From: Chitinophaga niabensis
GTDB taxonomy: Bacteria; Bacteroidota; Bacteroidia; Chitinophagales; Chitinophagaceae
Reading direction: 5' to 3'
DNA: 64,000 nucleotides
NCBI RefSeq assembly: GCF_900129465.1
Contig: NZ_FSRA01000001.1
Span: 1,240,001-1,304,000 of the forward strand
The notes beneath the pieces are model-generated. The model saw nothing but the letters and a program-made list of their open reading frames with translations, had not been told where the DNA came from and made no database searches. Within the stretch, counting starts at the first letter, position 1, and every line of letters starts with the position of its first letter. A program made the translations under genes and the position numbers. Positions 9,600 to 17,740 of the stretch are shown piece by piece.

Positions 9600-10037
9600 A
9601 TGAAAAACTTTCTGACGCTCATTATGTTTAGTTCTTTCCTCAATGTGGCAGAAGCGCAAACAAAAGACGAAGCTGCCGTAGCACAAGCTGTAGAATCATT
9701 GCGTAAAGCCATGATAGATGCTGATAAAGCCAGCCTGGAAAAGATCACCGCGCCTACTTTAAGTTACGGGCATTCCGGTGGTAATATTGAAGACCAGGCT
9801 ACTTTCATCGGCAACATCTCCAGCGGTAAATCTGATTTTGTAACCATGGACCTCTCCGCGCAAACCATTACCGTAACAGGGCAGACGGCCATTGTAAGGC
9901 ATACGCTCAGCGCACAGACCAACGATAATGGCAAAGCCGGTACGGTGAACCTTTATGTGATGCTGGTGTGGGGCAAAGAGGGCAAGCAGTGGAAACTGAT
10001 TGGCCGGCAGGCAGTAAAGATCCCTGAAAAGAAATAA
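9600..10037 (+). CDS. Secreted NTF2-like (DUF4440/SnoaL) protein
   Basis: A 145-residue protein with a signal peptide (MKNFLTLIMFSSFLNVAEA-Q) and a single NTF2-like cone fold: N-terminal helices (DEAAVAQAVESLRKAMIDAD), then LEKITAPTLSYGHSGGNI, DLSAQTITVTGQTAIVRHTL and a final strand LVWGKEGKQWKLIGRQAV. This matches the DUF4440 type, whose members bind small ligands or serve as ketosteroid-isomerase-like enzymes; no catalytic residue can be named. The ATG at 9600 is chosen over a TTG at 9573 because only it begins the signal peptide. A perfect terminator follows. Confidence 0.8.
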   Translation: MKNFLTLIMFSSFLNVAEAQTKDEAAVAQAVESLRKAMIDADKASLEKITAPTLSYGHSGGNIEDQATFIGNISSGKSDFVTMDLSAQTITVTGQTAIVRHTLSAQTNDNGKAGTVNLYVMLVWGKEGKQWKLIGRQAVKIPEKK

Positions 10038-10045
10038 AAAACTAT

Positions 10046-10073
10046 GGGCATGAAGCAATTCATGCCCTTTTTT
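10046..10073 (+). terminator. Rho-independent terminator
   Basis: A 9-base perfect stem (GGGCATGAA with TTCATGCCC) closes on a GCAA tetraloop and is followed by six T. It ends the NTF2-like gene. Confidence 0.92.
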
Positions 10074-10116
10074 ATGTTTTCAGTGCAAACGGTTGCATTG
10101 ACTAAATCCCCACGTT

Positions 10117-11130
10117 ATGAAAACACTGATCCTGATCGGTTGTTTGCTGCCCGGCGTAACATACGGACAGGCAGACACGGCTAAACCTGCCCCCAAACCA
10201 AAACCTGCAGCCCGGGCTGAAGTACCGGAACATCTGCCGGGAAAAGGGATGGCACAACATGATTTCCTGTTCAGCGGCCAATGGGACACGCGCAAGGATT
10301 CCCAGACAGTATACCTGATCCGCAAAGGCCATATTGCCTGGCAATATGCGATCCCCATCAAAGATGCTGCCGGGCAGCTGAATGAATACAGCGATATTCA
10401 TTTGCTTGCTAATGGCAACGTACTCTATGCTTATAAGACCGGCGCTGCAGAGGTAACACCGGCCAAAAAGGTGGTATGGGACTATAAATGTGCAGCCGGT
10501 TCAGAATGCCATTCTGCCCAACCTGTTGGCAGGGATAAAGTATTGCTCTGTGTGAATGGCACACCGGCAAAGGTATTGCTGGTCAATAAGAAAACGAATA
10601 AAACAGAGATGGAGCAGATCGTACAAACAGCGAGGCCGGATGATCCCAAAAGCGTACATGGGCAGTTCCGGAATATCCGCATGACGCAGGCAGGCACTTA
10701 TTTACTCCCTCACCTGAACATGGGTAAAGTGATAGAATACAACCGGCAATGGCAACCCATCCTCACCATTGATGCGCCTTCTGCATGGGCGGCGGTAAGA
10801 TTGAAGAACGGGAATACGCTGATCAGTGGCAACCAGCATGGCTATGTGAAAGAGGTGAACGCCAAAGGAGAACTGGTATGGGAACTGAATAAAGACGATC
10901 TGCCCGGTTTTCCGCTTTATACAGTACACCAGGTAAGCCGCCTGGCTAATGGCAATACCGTGATCTGTAACTGGGGTGGTTTCCTAAGGAAAGAAGACTG
11001 GGATAAAGTAGTGCAGCTGATAGAAGTAACACCGGATAAAAAAGTAGTATGGGCTTTACACCAATGGAAAGACCCGGACCTGGGGCCTTCGTCCTGTGTG
11101 CAGATCCTGGAGAAAGGAGCGCAGCGGTGA
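10117..11130 (+). CDS. Secreted PQQ-like beta-propeller protein
   Basis: A 337-residue exported protein with a signal peptide cleaved near PGVTYG-Q and a Pro/Ala/Lys-rich linker (DTAKPAPKPKPAAR). The rest is made of propeller blades with the recurring pattern of a tryptophan strand (IAWQYAI, VVWDYKC, LVWELNK, VVWALHQW) and a LxNGNxL turn (LLANGNVLY, RLKNGNTLI, RLANGNTVI). The blades resemble PQQ-like or arylsulfotransferase-type propellers, but no PQQ or catalytic residues can be pointed out. Two cysteines (CAAGSEC) could form a disulfide. Function unknown; a periplasmic sugar or ligand-binding role is possible. Confidence 0.72.
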   Translation: MKTLILIGCLLPGVTYGQADTAKPAPKPKPAARAEVPEHLPGKGMAQHDFLFSGQWDTRKDSQTVYLIRKGHIAWQYAIPIKDAAGQLNEYSDIHLLANGNVLYAYKTGAAEVTPAKKVVWDYKCAAGSECHSAQPVGRDKVLLCVNGTPAKVLLVNKKTNKTEMEQIVQTARPDDPKSVHGQFRNIRMTQAGTYLLPHLNMGKVIEYNRQWQPILTIDAPSAWAAVRLKNGNTLISGNQHGYVKEVNAKGELVWELNKDDLPGFPLYTVHQVSRLANGNTVICNWGGFLRKEDWDKVVQLIEVTPDKKVVWALHQWKDPDLGPSSCVQILEKGAQR

Positions 11131-11151
11131 ATTATTTCAATACAGGCAAAG

Positions 11152-11180
11152 AAAGGTATGATGTGTTCATACCTTTTTTT
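11152..11180 (+). terminator. Rho-independent terminator
   Basis: Ten paired bases (AAAGGTATGA with TCATACCTTT), a 5-base loop and a T run. It closes the propeller gene ahead of the ChrB-AraC fusion. Confidence 0.9.
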
Positions 11181-11293
11181 ATTTCAATATTGCTGTATAA
11201 TAACCCAATAATTACTACCTTAACCAGGCACTTTTTTTCCGAAAGATCATTATTCCTATCATCTACGTACATAAGCACATCAAACCAATCGCT

Positions 11294-12145
11294 ATGAAAT
11301 GGATATCTGCACACCATCCCAAAATTGATAGTATTGCAAGTGCCTGGCTGATCCTCCGTTTTATTGATACTGAAGCAGTATTCCTGTTCGCGCCCCCCGG
11401 TGAAGTACTGGATAAAGCAACGACGCTGGGGGCCACACCCTTTAATGTTCCCGGCACAGAACTAACGGCCTATAAAGAATATTGCACCTACGATTATCTC
11501 CTGCATAAATATGCACTCAGCGACCCTGCTCTGCAGGAAATAGCGCTGGTAATAAGAGGTGCGGATAAAGACCGGCACGACCTTGCTCCTGAAGCGGCAG
11601 GCCTCTGGGCCATTGCATCCGGTATGGCTGAAAACATCAAAGACGACCAGGAGTTACTGCAATATGGCCTGCGCATCTATGATGGGTTATATAGCTGGGC
11701 CAAAAAGGGGAGGCCGGAGAAGCATACATATGATTATTCTTCGCTGCGCCTGATGGAAGTATTTCACCAGTTCCTCTCTCTCAAATACAGTGAAAGATTG
11801 GAGCAGCCGAAATGGATGACGGAGATGAAGTCAATCGTGCAGGACCAGATAGATACTAATCTCACCATGGATGTAAAGGCCTTATCCCGCCACCTGGATG
11901 TGAATCCGGCTCATCTTTCCCGGGAATTCTCCCATTACTGGGATGGGCTTAAATTTGGCGAATACATGCGTAAGCTGCGGATAGAGAAAGCGCTGGCACT
12001 GATCCATGAACAGAAATACACTTTAATAGAGATCGCTTACATGACGGGTTTCTCCGACCAGACCCACTTTGGCCGTATTTTCAGGGATTATACGGGTAAA
12101 ACACCTTCCGGTTATCTGAAAACCCTGCCGCCCCAGCCAGAATAA
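11294..12145 (+). CDS. ChrB-domain / AraC-type HTH fusion regulator
   Basis: Residues 1-137 match the C-terminal domain of chromate-resistance protein ChrB: HPKIDSIASAWLILRFID, PFNVPGTELTAYKEYCTYD, ALVIRGADKDRHDLAPEAAGL and LLQYGLRIYDGLYSW. After a linker (138-180), residues 180-280 form an AraC/XylS DNA-binding domain with both HTH motifs (MDVKALSRHLDVNPAHLSREF and TLIEIAYMTGFSDQTHFGRIF). ChrB normally senses chromate or acts with the ChrA transporter; here the domain sits where AraC proteins carry their sensor. No chrA is nearby. The gene stands alone between a terminator and the GH88 operon, which is a possible target. The fusion is clear from the sequence; the ligand is not. Confidence 0.85.
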   Translation: MKWISAHHPKIDSIASAWLILRFIDTEAVFLFAPPGEVLDKATTLGATPFNVPGTELTAYKEYCTYDYLLHKYALSDPALQEIALVIRGADKDRHDLAPEAAGLWAIASGMAENIKDDQELLQYGLRIYDGLYSWAKKGRPEKHTYDYSSLRLMEVFHQFLSLKYSERLEQPKWMTEMKSIVQDQIDTNLTMDVKALSRHLDVNPAHLSREFSHYWDGLKFGEYMRKLRIEKALALIHEQKYTLIEIAYMTGFSDQTHFGRIFRDYTGKTPSGYLKTLPPQPE

Positions 12146-12183
12146 CTGTTTCATTTCTTGTAAAATTTGAATTATATTGATAG

Positions 12184-12199
12184 GCAGACAATCGTTTGC
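12184..12199 (+). promoter_or_regulatory. Imperfect palindrome upstream of the GH88 operon (candidate operator)
   Basis: GCAGACAATCGTTTGC pairs with its reverse complement at 12 of 16 positions, and the right half CGTTTGC is the half-site favoured by many LacI-family regulators. It lies 33 bases before the GH88 ATG and downstream of promoter-like TAAAATTTG (12161-12169), a good place for a repressor. The regulator is not identified. Confidence 0.35.
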
Positions 12200-12231
12200 G
12201 TATTACAGACCACGTATGAAATCCCCTAAGC

Positions 12232-13569
12232 ATGCTCCAGATCAACTATTCATTACAGCCACATCAACTGGCCGGGCCCTTGCAGCAATTCTGGCAACTT
12301 TCCGCCGGCAAGATCCTTCACATCGAAAAAAACTATGATCCTGCACAGGGCGCACCGGTATTTACCCGCGAAGGAAAATACACCACCCGCGGCTGGACGG
12401 AGTGGACGCAGGGTTTCCAGTATGGTTCTGCCATCCTGCAGTTTGATGCTACCGGCGATGATACTTTCCTGGAAATAGGTCGGCAGAAAACAATAGCGTC
12501 GATGGCTCCGCATGTGAGCCATACCGGCGTACATGATCATGGCTTCAATAACGTAAGCACCTATGGTAATCTCCTGCGCCTCATGAAAGAAGAACGGATC
12601 CCGTATAATGAATGGGAGCGGCACTTCTATGAACTGGCGCTGAAAGTTTCCGGCGCAACGCAAGCCGCACGCTGGACACCCATTAAGAACGGCGGCTTCA
12701 TTTATTCCTTCAACGGCCCGCATTCCCTGTTTGTTGATACAATGCGCTCCTGCAGGATCCTGATGCTCAGCCACCGTTTGGGGCATTTGCTGCAGGGAGA
12801 AAACGATGTGAGGACGGACCTGCTGCAACGTGCCATTCAGCACATGAAAGCTACGGCAGACTTTAATATCTATTATGGAGAAGGCAGGGATAGCTATGAT
12901 GTTGCAGGCCGCACAGCGCATGAATGTATCTTCAATGTAAAAGATGGTAACTTCCGCGCACCCAACGCACAACAGGGTTTCTCCGGCTTCACTACCTGGA
13001 CGCGCGGCCTTGCATGGGCCATGCTGGGTTTTGCAGAAGAACTGGAATTCCTGGCAACGGAACCCGCCGCAAAGGAACACCTGCCCTGGATGGAGAAAGC
13101 AGCTAAAGCTACCTGTGATTTTTACATCGCCAATACACCCTCGGACGGAGTGCCCTACTGGGATACCGGCGCGCCGCATCTTGCCCATTTTGAAGGATAC
13201 CTGGACCAGCCTTCCAACCCTTTCAATCCCTTTGAACCAGTGGACAGCTCTGCTGCTGCCATTGCGGCACAGGGCCTGATCCGTTTGGGCAGGTACCTGG
13301 GAGAAGGCAAATATTTCCAGGCAGGCCTCACGGTATTGCATACACTATTACAGGCCCCTTATATCAGTACGGACGCAGAACACCAGGGGCTGCTATTGCA
13401 TGCCATTTATCATCAGCCTAACGGATGGGACTACACGCCTCCGGGCAGCAAGGTGCCTTACGGGGAAGCCTGCATGTGGGGCGATTATCACATCCGCGAG
13501 CTGGCCCTTACTGTACAGCGCCTGATCAGGAACGAACCTTATTATACGTTCTATAACTGTGTGTTATGA
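12232..13569 (+). CDS. Glycoside hydrolase family 88 (unsaturated glucuronyl hydrolase-like), cytoplasmic
   Basis: A 445-residue (alpha/alpha)6-barrel enzyme of the GH88 type. The family marks are HTGVHDHGFNNVSTYGNL (candidate catalytic D102), FVDTMRS (D169), TTWTRGLAWAMLGFAEE and DSSAAAIAAQGL. GH88 enzymes hydrate the C4=C5 double bond of an unsaturated uronic acid at the end of an oligosaccharide made by a polysaccharide lyase, which releases that sugar. Unlike most Bacteroidota homologues it has no signal peptide, so it should act on an imported disaccharide. It is first in a five-gene operon; the next gene starts inside its stop codon (ATGA). Confidence 0.85.
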   Translation: MLQINYSLQPHQLAGPLQQFWQLSAGKILHIEKNYDPAQGAPVFTREGKYTTRGWTEWTQGFQYGSAILQFDATGDDTFLEIGRQKTIASMAPHVSHTGVHDHGFNNVSTYGNLLRLMKEERIPYNEWERHFYELALKVSGATQAARWTPIKNGGFIYSFNGPHSLFVDTMRSCRILMLSHRLGHLLQGENDVRTDLLQRAIQHMKATADFNIYYGEGRDSYDVAGRTAHECIFNVKDGNFRAPNAQQGFSGFTTWTRGLAWAMLGFAEELEFLATEPAAKEHLPWMEKAAKATCDFYIANTPSDGVPYWDTGAPHLAHFEGYLDQPSNPFNPFEPVDSSAAAIAAQGLIRLGRYLGEGKYFQAGLTVLHTLLQAPYISTDAEHQGLLLHAIYHQPNGWDYTPPGSKVPYGEACMWGDYHIRELALTVQRLIRNEPYYTFYNCVL

Positions 13570-14375
13570 ACTTAAGCAGGCTCTGTGTACATACCATCAC
13601 TACAAAACCTTTAAGCATTGAAGAGGCGGCAAAGTGCTACAGCCGGGAAAACATCCGGGGCATAACGGTATGGCGGGATGCGCTGGAAGGAAGGAACATA
13701 CGGGCAACGGGGAAGATGCTCAGGGAAGAAGGCCTGGAAATAGTTTCTTTATGCCGTGGCGGCTTTTTCCCACATCTTACAGCTGCAGGAAGGAAAGACG
13801 CGATCGATGATAATTTAAAAGCAATAGAAGAAGCGGTTGCATTAGGTGCCCCGATGATCGTACTGGTATGCGGCGCTGCAAAAGGGCAATCCCTGGAAAC
13901 TTCGCGGGAGCAGATCAGGGAAGGGATAGCTGCTATAGAACCTTATGCAAAAGCAGCAGGTATCAGACTGGCAATAGAACCCCTGCACCCCATGTATGCA
14001 GATACGCGTTCTGCTATCAATACGCTGGCACAGGCCAATGATATGGCGGAAGCGTTTGCCTCTCCCTGGGTGGGTGTAGCAGTGGATGTATATCATCTCT
14101 GGTGGGACCCTGCATTGCAGCAGGAGATCGAACGCTGCGGCAAACACCTGTTTGCCTTTCATATCTGCGACTGGCGCATTCCTACACGGGATATACTGCT
14201 GGACCGCGCTTTAATGGGAGAAGGTTGTATCCCTGTTGCGCAGATCCGTGAATGGGTGGAAGGAACGGGCTTTAATGGTTTCCATGAAGTGGAGATCTTC
14301 TCCACGGAATACTGGTCCGGCGATCAGCAGCTTTTCTTACAAAAGATCAAACACGCATATCTCCATCACTCCTGA
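13566..14375 (+). CDS. Sugar phosphate isomerase/epimerase (AP-endonuclease-2-like TIM barrel)
   Basis: A 269-residue xylose-isomerase-like TIM barrel. The four metal ligands expected for the fold can be placed at E138 (LAIEPLHP), D174 (GVAVDVYHLWWDP), H199 (FHICDW) and E243 (EVEIFS). Proteins of this type epimerise or isomerise keto sugars or sugar acids, or act with Gfo/Idh/MocA dehydrogenases in inositol-like and 3-keto-sugar pathways. The ATG overlaps the GH88 stop by four bases and 12 bases separate it from the next gene, so it is translated within the same operon. The exact substrate is unknown. Confidence 0.83.
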   Translation: MNLSRLCVHTITTKPLSIEEAAKCYSRENIRGITVWRDALEGRNIRATGKMLREEGLEIVSLCRGGFFPHLTAAGRKDAIDDNLKAIEEAVALGAPMIVLVCGAAKGQSLETSREQIREGIAAIEPYAKAAGIRLAIEPLHPMYADTRSAINTLAQANDMAEAFASPWVGVAVDVYHLWWDPALQQEIERCGKHLFAFHICDWRIPTRDILLDRALMGEGCIPVAQIREWVEGTGFNGFHEVEIFSTEYWSGDQQLFLQKIKHAYLHHS

Positions 14376-14387
14376 AATTCATACAAG

Positions 14388-15539
14388 ATGACAAAGGTTC
14401 ACCGCATCGGTATTATCATGAATGGCGTCACGGGACGAATGGGAACGAACCAGCACCTGCTGCGTTCCATTGTACCTATTATACAACAAGGCGGCGTAAA
14501 GATCAGCGATACTGAATACATACTGCCTGAACCTGTGCTGGTAGGCCGCAATGCTGCACGGCTGCAACAACTGGCAGAAAGAACAGGCATTCCGCTTGCT
14601 TACACAACGGACCTGGACAGCCTGCTCAGTGATCCCAGGCACAGTATCTATTTCGATGCACAAACTACAGGTCGCCGCGCGGAAAGTATCCGCAAAGCGG
14701 TAGCCGCAGGCAAACATATCTATTGTGAAAAACCGGTAGCTGCGGATACCGCTACGGCCTTATCATTATACGAACTATGCAAAAACGCGGGCGTTAAACA
14801 TGGCGTGGTACAGGACAAATTGTGGCTGCCGGGCATGTTGAAATTAAAGCGCTTAATGCAGAAGGGTTTCTTTGGACGCATATTATCCGTGAAAGGAGAA
14901 TTCGGCTACTGGGTGTTTGAAGGCCATTCCATTCCCGCGCAACGCCCTTCCTGGAATTACCGCAAAGAAGATGAAGGCGGTATTATACTGGACATGCTTT
15001 GCCATTGGCGTTACGTACTGGACCATCTCTTTGGTAAAGTGAAAGCAGTATCCTGCCTCGGCGCCACACATATTCCTGAAAGGATAGATGAACAGGGTAA
15101 ACCTTATGTATGCACGGCAGACGATGCTGCATATGCCACCTTTGAACTGGAAGGCGGCATCATCGCACAGTTCAATTCTTCCTGGACAACCCGCGTACGC
15201 CGCGATGATCTGCTCACCATCCAGGTAGATGGTACACATGGTTCTGCCGTAGCCGGTTTGCGGGAATGTTATGTACAGCACTACGGGCATACGCCCAAAC
15301 CGGTATGGAACCCTGATATTGAACAGCCTGTAAAGTTCTTTGATGGCTGGGCAAAAGTACCGGAACAGGAAGTGTTTGAAAATGCATTCAAAGTACAATG
15401 GGAACTCTTCCTGAAACATGTGGTGATAAATACCCCTTTCCCCTGGGACCTGAAGGAAGGTGCCAAAGGAGTACAGCTGGCAGAGAAAGGGATGGAAAGC
15501 TGGGCAAAACGTTGTTGGATAAATATTGACCCCTTATGA
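14388..15539 (+). CDS. Gfo/Idh/MocA family oxidoreductase
   Basis: A complete 383-residue NAD(P)-dependent oxidoreductase. The Rossmann part is unusual at its start (IGIIMNGVTGRMGTNQHL, with an inserted loop before RNAARLQQLAERTG), and the EKP motif is at 114-116 (IYCEKPVAAD). The substrate half carries the catalytic-type DMLCHWRYVLDHL segment (D202, H206). Such enzymes commonly oxidise a sugar hydroxyl to a ketone, here probably on a uronate or a glycoside delivered by the operon. No signal peptide, so cytoplasmic. Its stop overlaps the SDR start by four bases (ATGA). Confidence 0.87.
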   Translation: MTKVHRIGIIMNGVTGRMGTNQHLLRSIVPIIQQGGVKISDTEYILPEPVLVGRNAARLQQLAERTGIPLAYTTDLDSLLSDPRHSIYFDAQTTGRRAESIRKAVAAGKHIYCEKPVAADTATALSLYELCKNAGVKHGVVQDKLWLPGMLKLKRLMQKGFFGRILSVKGEFGYWVFEGHSIPAQRPSWNYRKEDEGGIILDMLCHWRYVLDHLFGKVKAVSCLGATHIPERIDEQGKPYVCTADDAAYATFELEGGIIAQFNSSWTTRVRRDDLLTIQVDGTHGSAVAGLRECYVQHYGHTPKPVWNPDIEQPVKFFDGWAKVPEQEVFENAFKVQWELFLKHVVINTPFPWDLKEGAKGVQLAEKGMESWAKRCWINIDPL

Positions 15540-16288
15540 GAAAAACAGCACTCATTACCGGCGGAAGCCGGGGCATAGGATTAGGCATTGCTATCCATCT
15601 TGCCCAACGTGGTTTTAACCTTGCGATCAATGGTGTGAGAGAACAGGATGCTGTAGCAGATACCATTACGCAGTTGAAGTCGTATGGCGGAGAGGTGATC
15701 TACTGCCGTGCGGATGTTGGAAATGCAGGGCAGCGCGCGGAGATGTTGCAGCAGGTATCAGATCACTACGGCACCCTGCATGTACTGGTGAACAACGCAG
15801 GTGTTGCGCCCAAAGAAAGAAAAGATATCCTGGAAACAACAGAAGAAAGTTTCGACCGCCTGATGAATATGAACCTCAAAGGTGCCTTCTTTCTCACACA
15901 GGCTGTTGCGAACAGGATGATAAATCAGCAGGAGGGATGCATCATCAATGTATCTTCCATTTCTGCTACAGTAGCCTCTGTAACAAGGCCTGAGTATTGC
16001 ATCTCAAAGGCCGGCCTCAGTATGATGACGCAGCTGTTCGCCGTACGTTTAGGCGCACATCAGATACCTGTGTATGAAATAAGGCCGGGCATCATAGCCA
16101 CGGATATGACAGCCGGCGTAAAAGAAAGATACGATCAGCTGATCGGCAACGGCCTGCTGGTACAACCCCGCTGGGGATTGCCGGATGATGTGGGGAAAGC
16201 AGTGGCCATGCTGGCTGCCGGAGACCTGCCTTATTCAACAGGCCAGGTGATAATGATAGATGGCGGATTGACCTTACCACGTTTATAA
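15536..16288 (+). CDS. Short-chain dehydrogenase/reductase (SDR)
   Basis: A 250-residue classical SDR with TGGSRGIG (8-15) for NAD(P), NNAG (86-89), and the catalytic S140/S141, Y154 and K158 (YCISK). The C-terminal IMIDGGL is typical. It resembles FabG-like and KduD-like reductases, which cannot be told apart by eye. In a GH88 operon a KduD-like role, reducing a keto-deoxy uronate, is plausible, but no KduI isomerase is present here. Translation is coupled to the preceding gene by an ATGA overlap; the MFS gene follows after nine bases. Confidence 0.87.
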   Translation: MRKTALITGGSRGIGLGIAIHLAQRGFNLAINGVREQDAVADTITQLKSYGGEVIYCRADVGNAGQRAEMLQQVSDHYGTLHVLVNNAGVAPKERKDILETTEESFDRLMNMNLKGAFFLTQAVANRMINQQEGCIINVSSISATVASVTRPEYCISKAGLSMMTQLFAVRLGAHQIPVYEIRPGIIATDMTAGVKERYDQLIGNGLLVQPRWGLPDDVGKAVAMLAAGDLPYSTGQVIMIDGGLTLPRL

Positions 16289-16297
16289 ATCTTTGTT

Positions 16298-17527
16298 ATG
16301 CCCGAAGAAAAGAACTCCACGAGAAAAGAACTGTTCCGCCTGCCTGTTATCGTAGCTGCATTGGGCTACCTTGTTGATATGTATGACCTCTTCCTGTTCA
16401 GTGTGGTACGTGTTCCCAGTTTACAGTCATTAGGTTTACCTGAAGAAGAAATGTTGGGTAAAGGAGCTTTGCTCCTGAATATGCAAATGGCCGGTCTGCT
16501 CATCGGCGGGATCATCTGGGGGGTGCTGGGTGATAAAAGAGGCCGCCTTTCTGTGTTGTTCGGCTCCATCCTCATTTATTCACTGGCTAATATTGCGAAT
16601 GGTCTTGTGCAGTCCGTTCCGCAATATGCCCTGATGCGCTTCATTGCAGGCATAGGGCTGGCGGGAGAACTGGGGGCAGGGGTAACACTTGTTACCGAAG
16701 TACTGCCTAAACGCATCAGGGGATATGGCACCACCCTGGTTGCCACCCTTGGGGTCATTGGGGCTATCCTGGCGTACTTTATGGCCGATCTGTTCCAGTG
16801 GCGCATCTCTTATTTTATTGGCGGAGGATTGGGCTTATTATTGCTTGTGCTGCGGATGCGTGTTTTTGAGTCGGGCATCTACCTGCGCACAAAGGCCATG
16901 CAAGTATCCAGGGGAAATTTTCTTTCGCTCTTTACACACAAAAAGAAACTATTGAAATACCTGCAGTGCATTGCAATTGGTTTGCCGATCTGGTTTGTGG
17001 TAGGCATACTGATCACCTTCTCGCCGGAATTCGGCAGGGCCATGGGGCTTAATATGCCTATAGTGGCAGGTAAAGCAGTAATGCTGGCTTTTGCGGGGCA
17101 GGTGGTGGGAGATATTGCCAGCGGCCTGTTCAGCCAGTTCTTTCACAGCAGGAAAAAGATCATTGCTTTGTTCATTGGTATGTCTGCCATTATGGTAGGC
17201 ATTTATCTTTTGCTGCCCTTTAAAGAAGCGAACACTTTCTATATTGTATGTGTGCTGCTGGGCTTTGCCAATGGTTACTGGGCTTTGTTTGTAACAGTAG
17301 CGGCAGAATTATTTGGTACCAATCTCCGCGCAACGGTAGCTACTACCGTTCCTAATTTTGTGCGGGGCGCCACTATTCCTTTAACGATCTTATTCCTATG
17401 GCTGAAGCAGTATTGGGGGATCCTGAACAGTGCAGGTGTGGTGGGACTGCTTACTGTTTTGCTGGCAGTGATTGCACTATGGTGGATGGATGAAACATTT
17501 GAAAAGGACCTCGATTACCTGGAATAA
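16298..17527 (+). CDS. MFS transporter (sugar-type) of the GH88 operon
   Basis: A 409-residue inner-membrane carrier with about 12 hydrophobic segments and the MFS motif A variant (GVLGDKRGRLSVLFGSI) between the second and third segments. The first half carries LVDMYDLFLFSVVRVPSL and AGIGLAGELGAGVTLVTEVLP, seen in sugar- and aromatic-acid-H+ symporter branches. It is the last gene of the operon and is the likely importer of the disaccharide cut by the cytoplasmic GH88. The substrate is inferred from position only. Confidence 0.85.
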   Translation: MPEEKNSTRKELFRLPVIVAALGYLVDMYDLFLFSVVRVPSLQSLGLPEEEMLGKGALLLNMQMAGLLIGGIIWGVLGDKRGRLSVLFGSILIYSLANIANGLVQSVPQYALMRFIAGIGLAGELGAGVTLVTEVLPKRIRGYGTTLVATLGVIGAILAYFMADLFQWRISYFIGGGLGLLLLVLRMRVFESGIYLRTKAMQVSRGNFLSLFTHKKKLLKYLQCIAIGLPIWFVVGILITFSPEFGRAMGLNMPIVAGKAVMLAFAGQVVGDIASGLFSQFFHSRKKIIALFIGMSAIMVGIYLLLPFKEANTFYIVCVLLGFANGYWALFVTVAAELFGTNLRATVATTVPNFVRGATIPLTILFLWLKQYWGILNSAGVVGLLTVLLAVIALWWMDETFEKDLDYLE

Positions 17528-17733
17528 CAACTGTCCGTCTTCGAACAAAATTGTGCGGGATCGCACAGGAAAAGAAGAAGTATGGTGCTGATAATGAATT
17601 GGTTAGTGCTTGGCATTATACTTGCCTGCCTCAACGCATTAACGTTAGCGAAATTTTATAACCCTGACAACCCCAAAGATATGATTGCTACCGTCAGGGC
17701 TAAAATTGCAGAAACCACGCTTCGCGCGTGGTT
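17528..17733. other. Intergenic stretch with inverted repeat, small open frame and terminator
   Basis: Between the MFS gene and the histidine kinase gene. TGTGCG (17552-17557) and CGCACA (17562-17567) form a perfect inverted repeat with a GGAT loop and no T run after it. An open frame from 17582 (MVLIMNWLVLGIILACLN...) looks like one membrane segment but reads through the terminator hairpin and into the kinase gene, so it is not called as a gene. Confidence 0.5.
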
Positions 17734-17740
17734 TTATTTT
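17712..17740 (+). terminator. Terminator between the GH88 operon and the hybrid kinase
   Basis: A nine-base stem (AAACCACGC with GCGTGGTTT) on a TTCGC loop, followed by T-rich sequence. The histidine kinase stop codon begins at its right edge, so it serves both convergent units. Confidence 0.85.

Noticed and set aside
12253..13341. 362-residue open frame antisense to GH88
   Set aside because: A shadow of a high-scoring GH88 gene; rich in Cys and His with no domain and no promoter.
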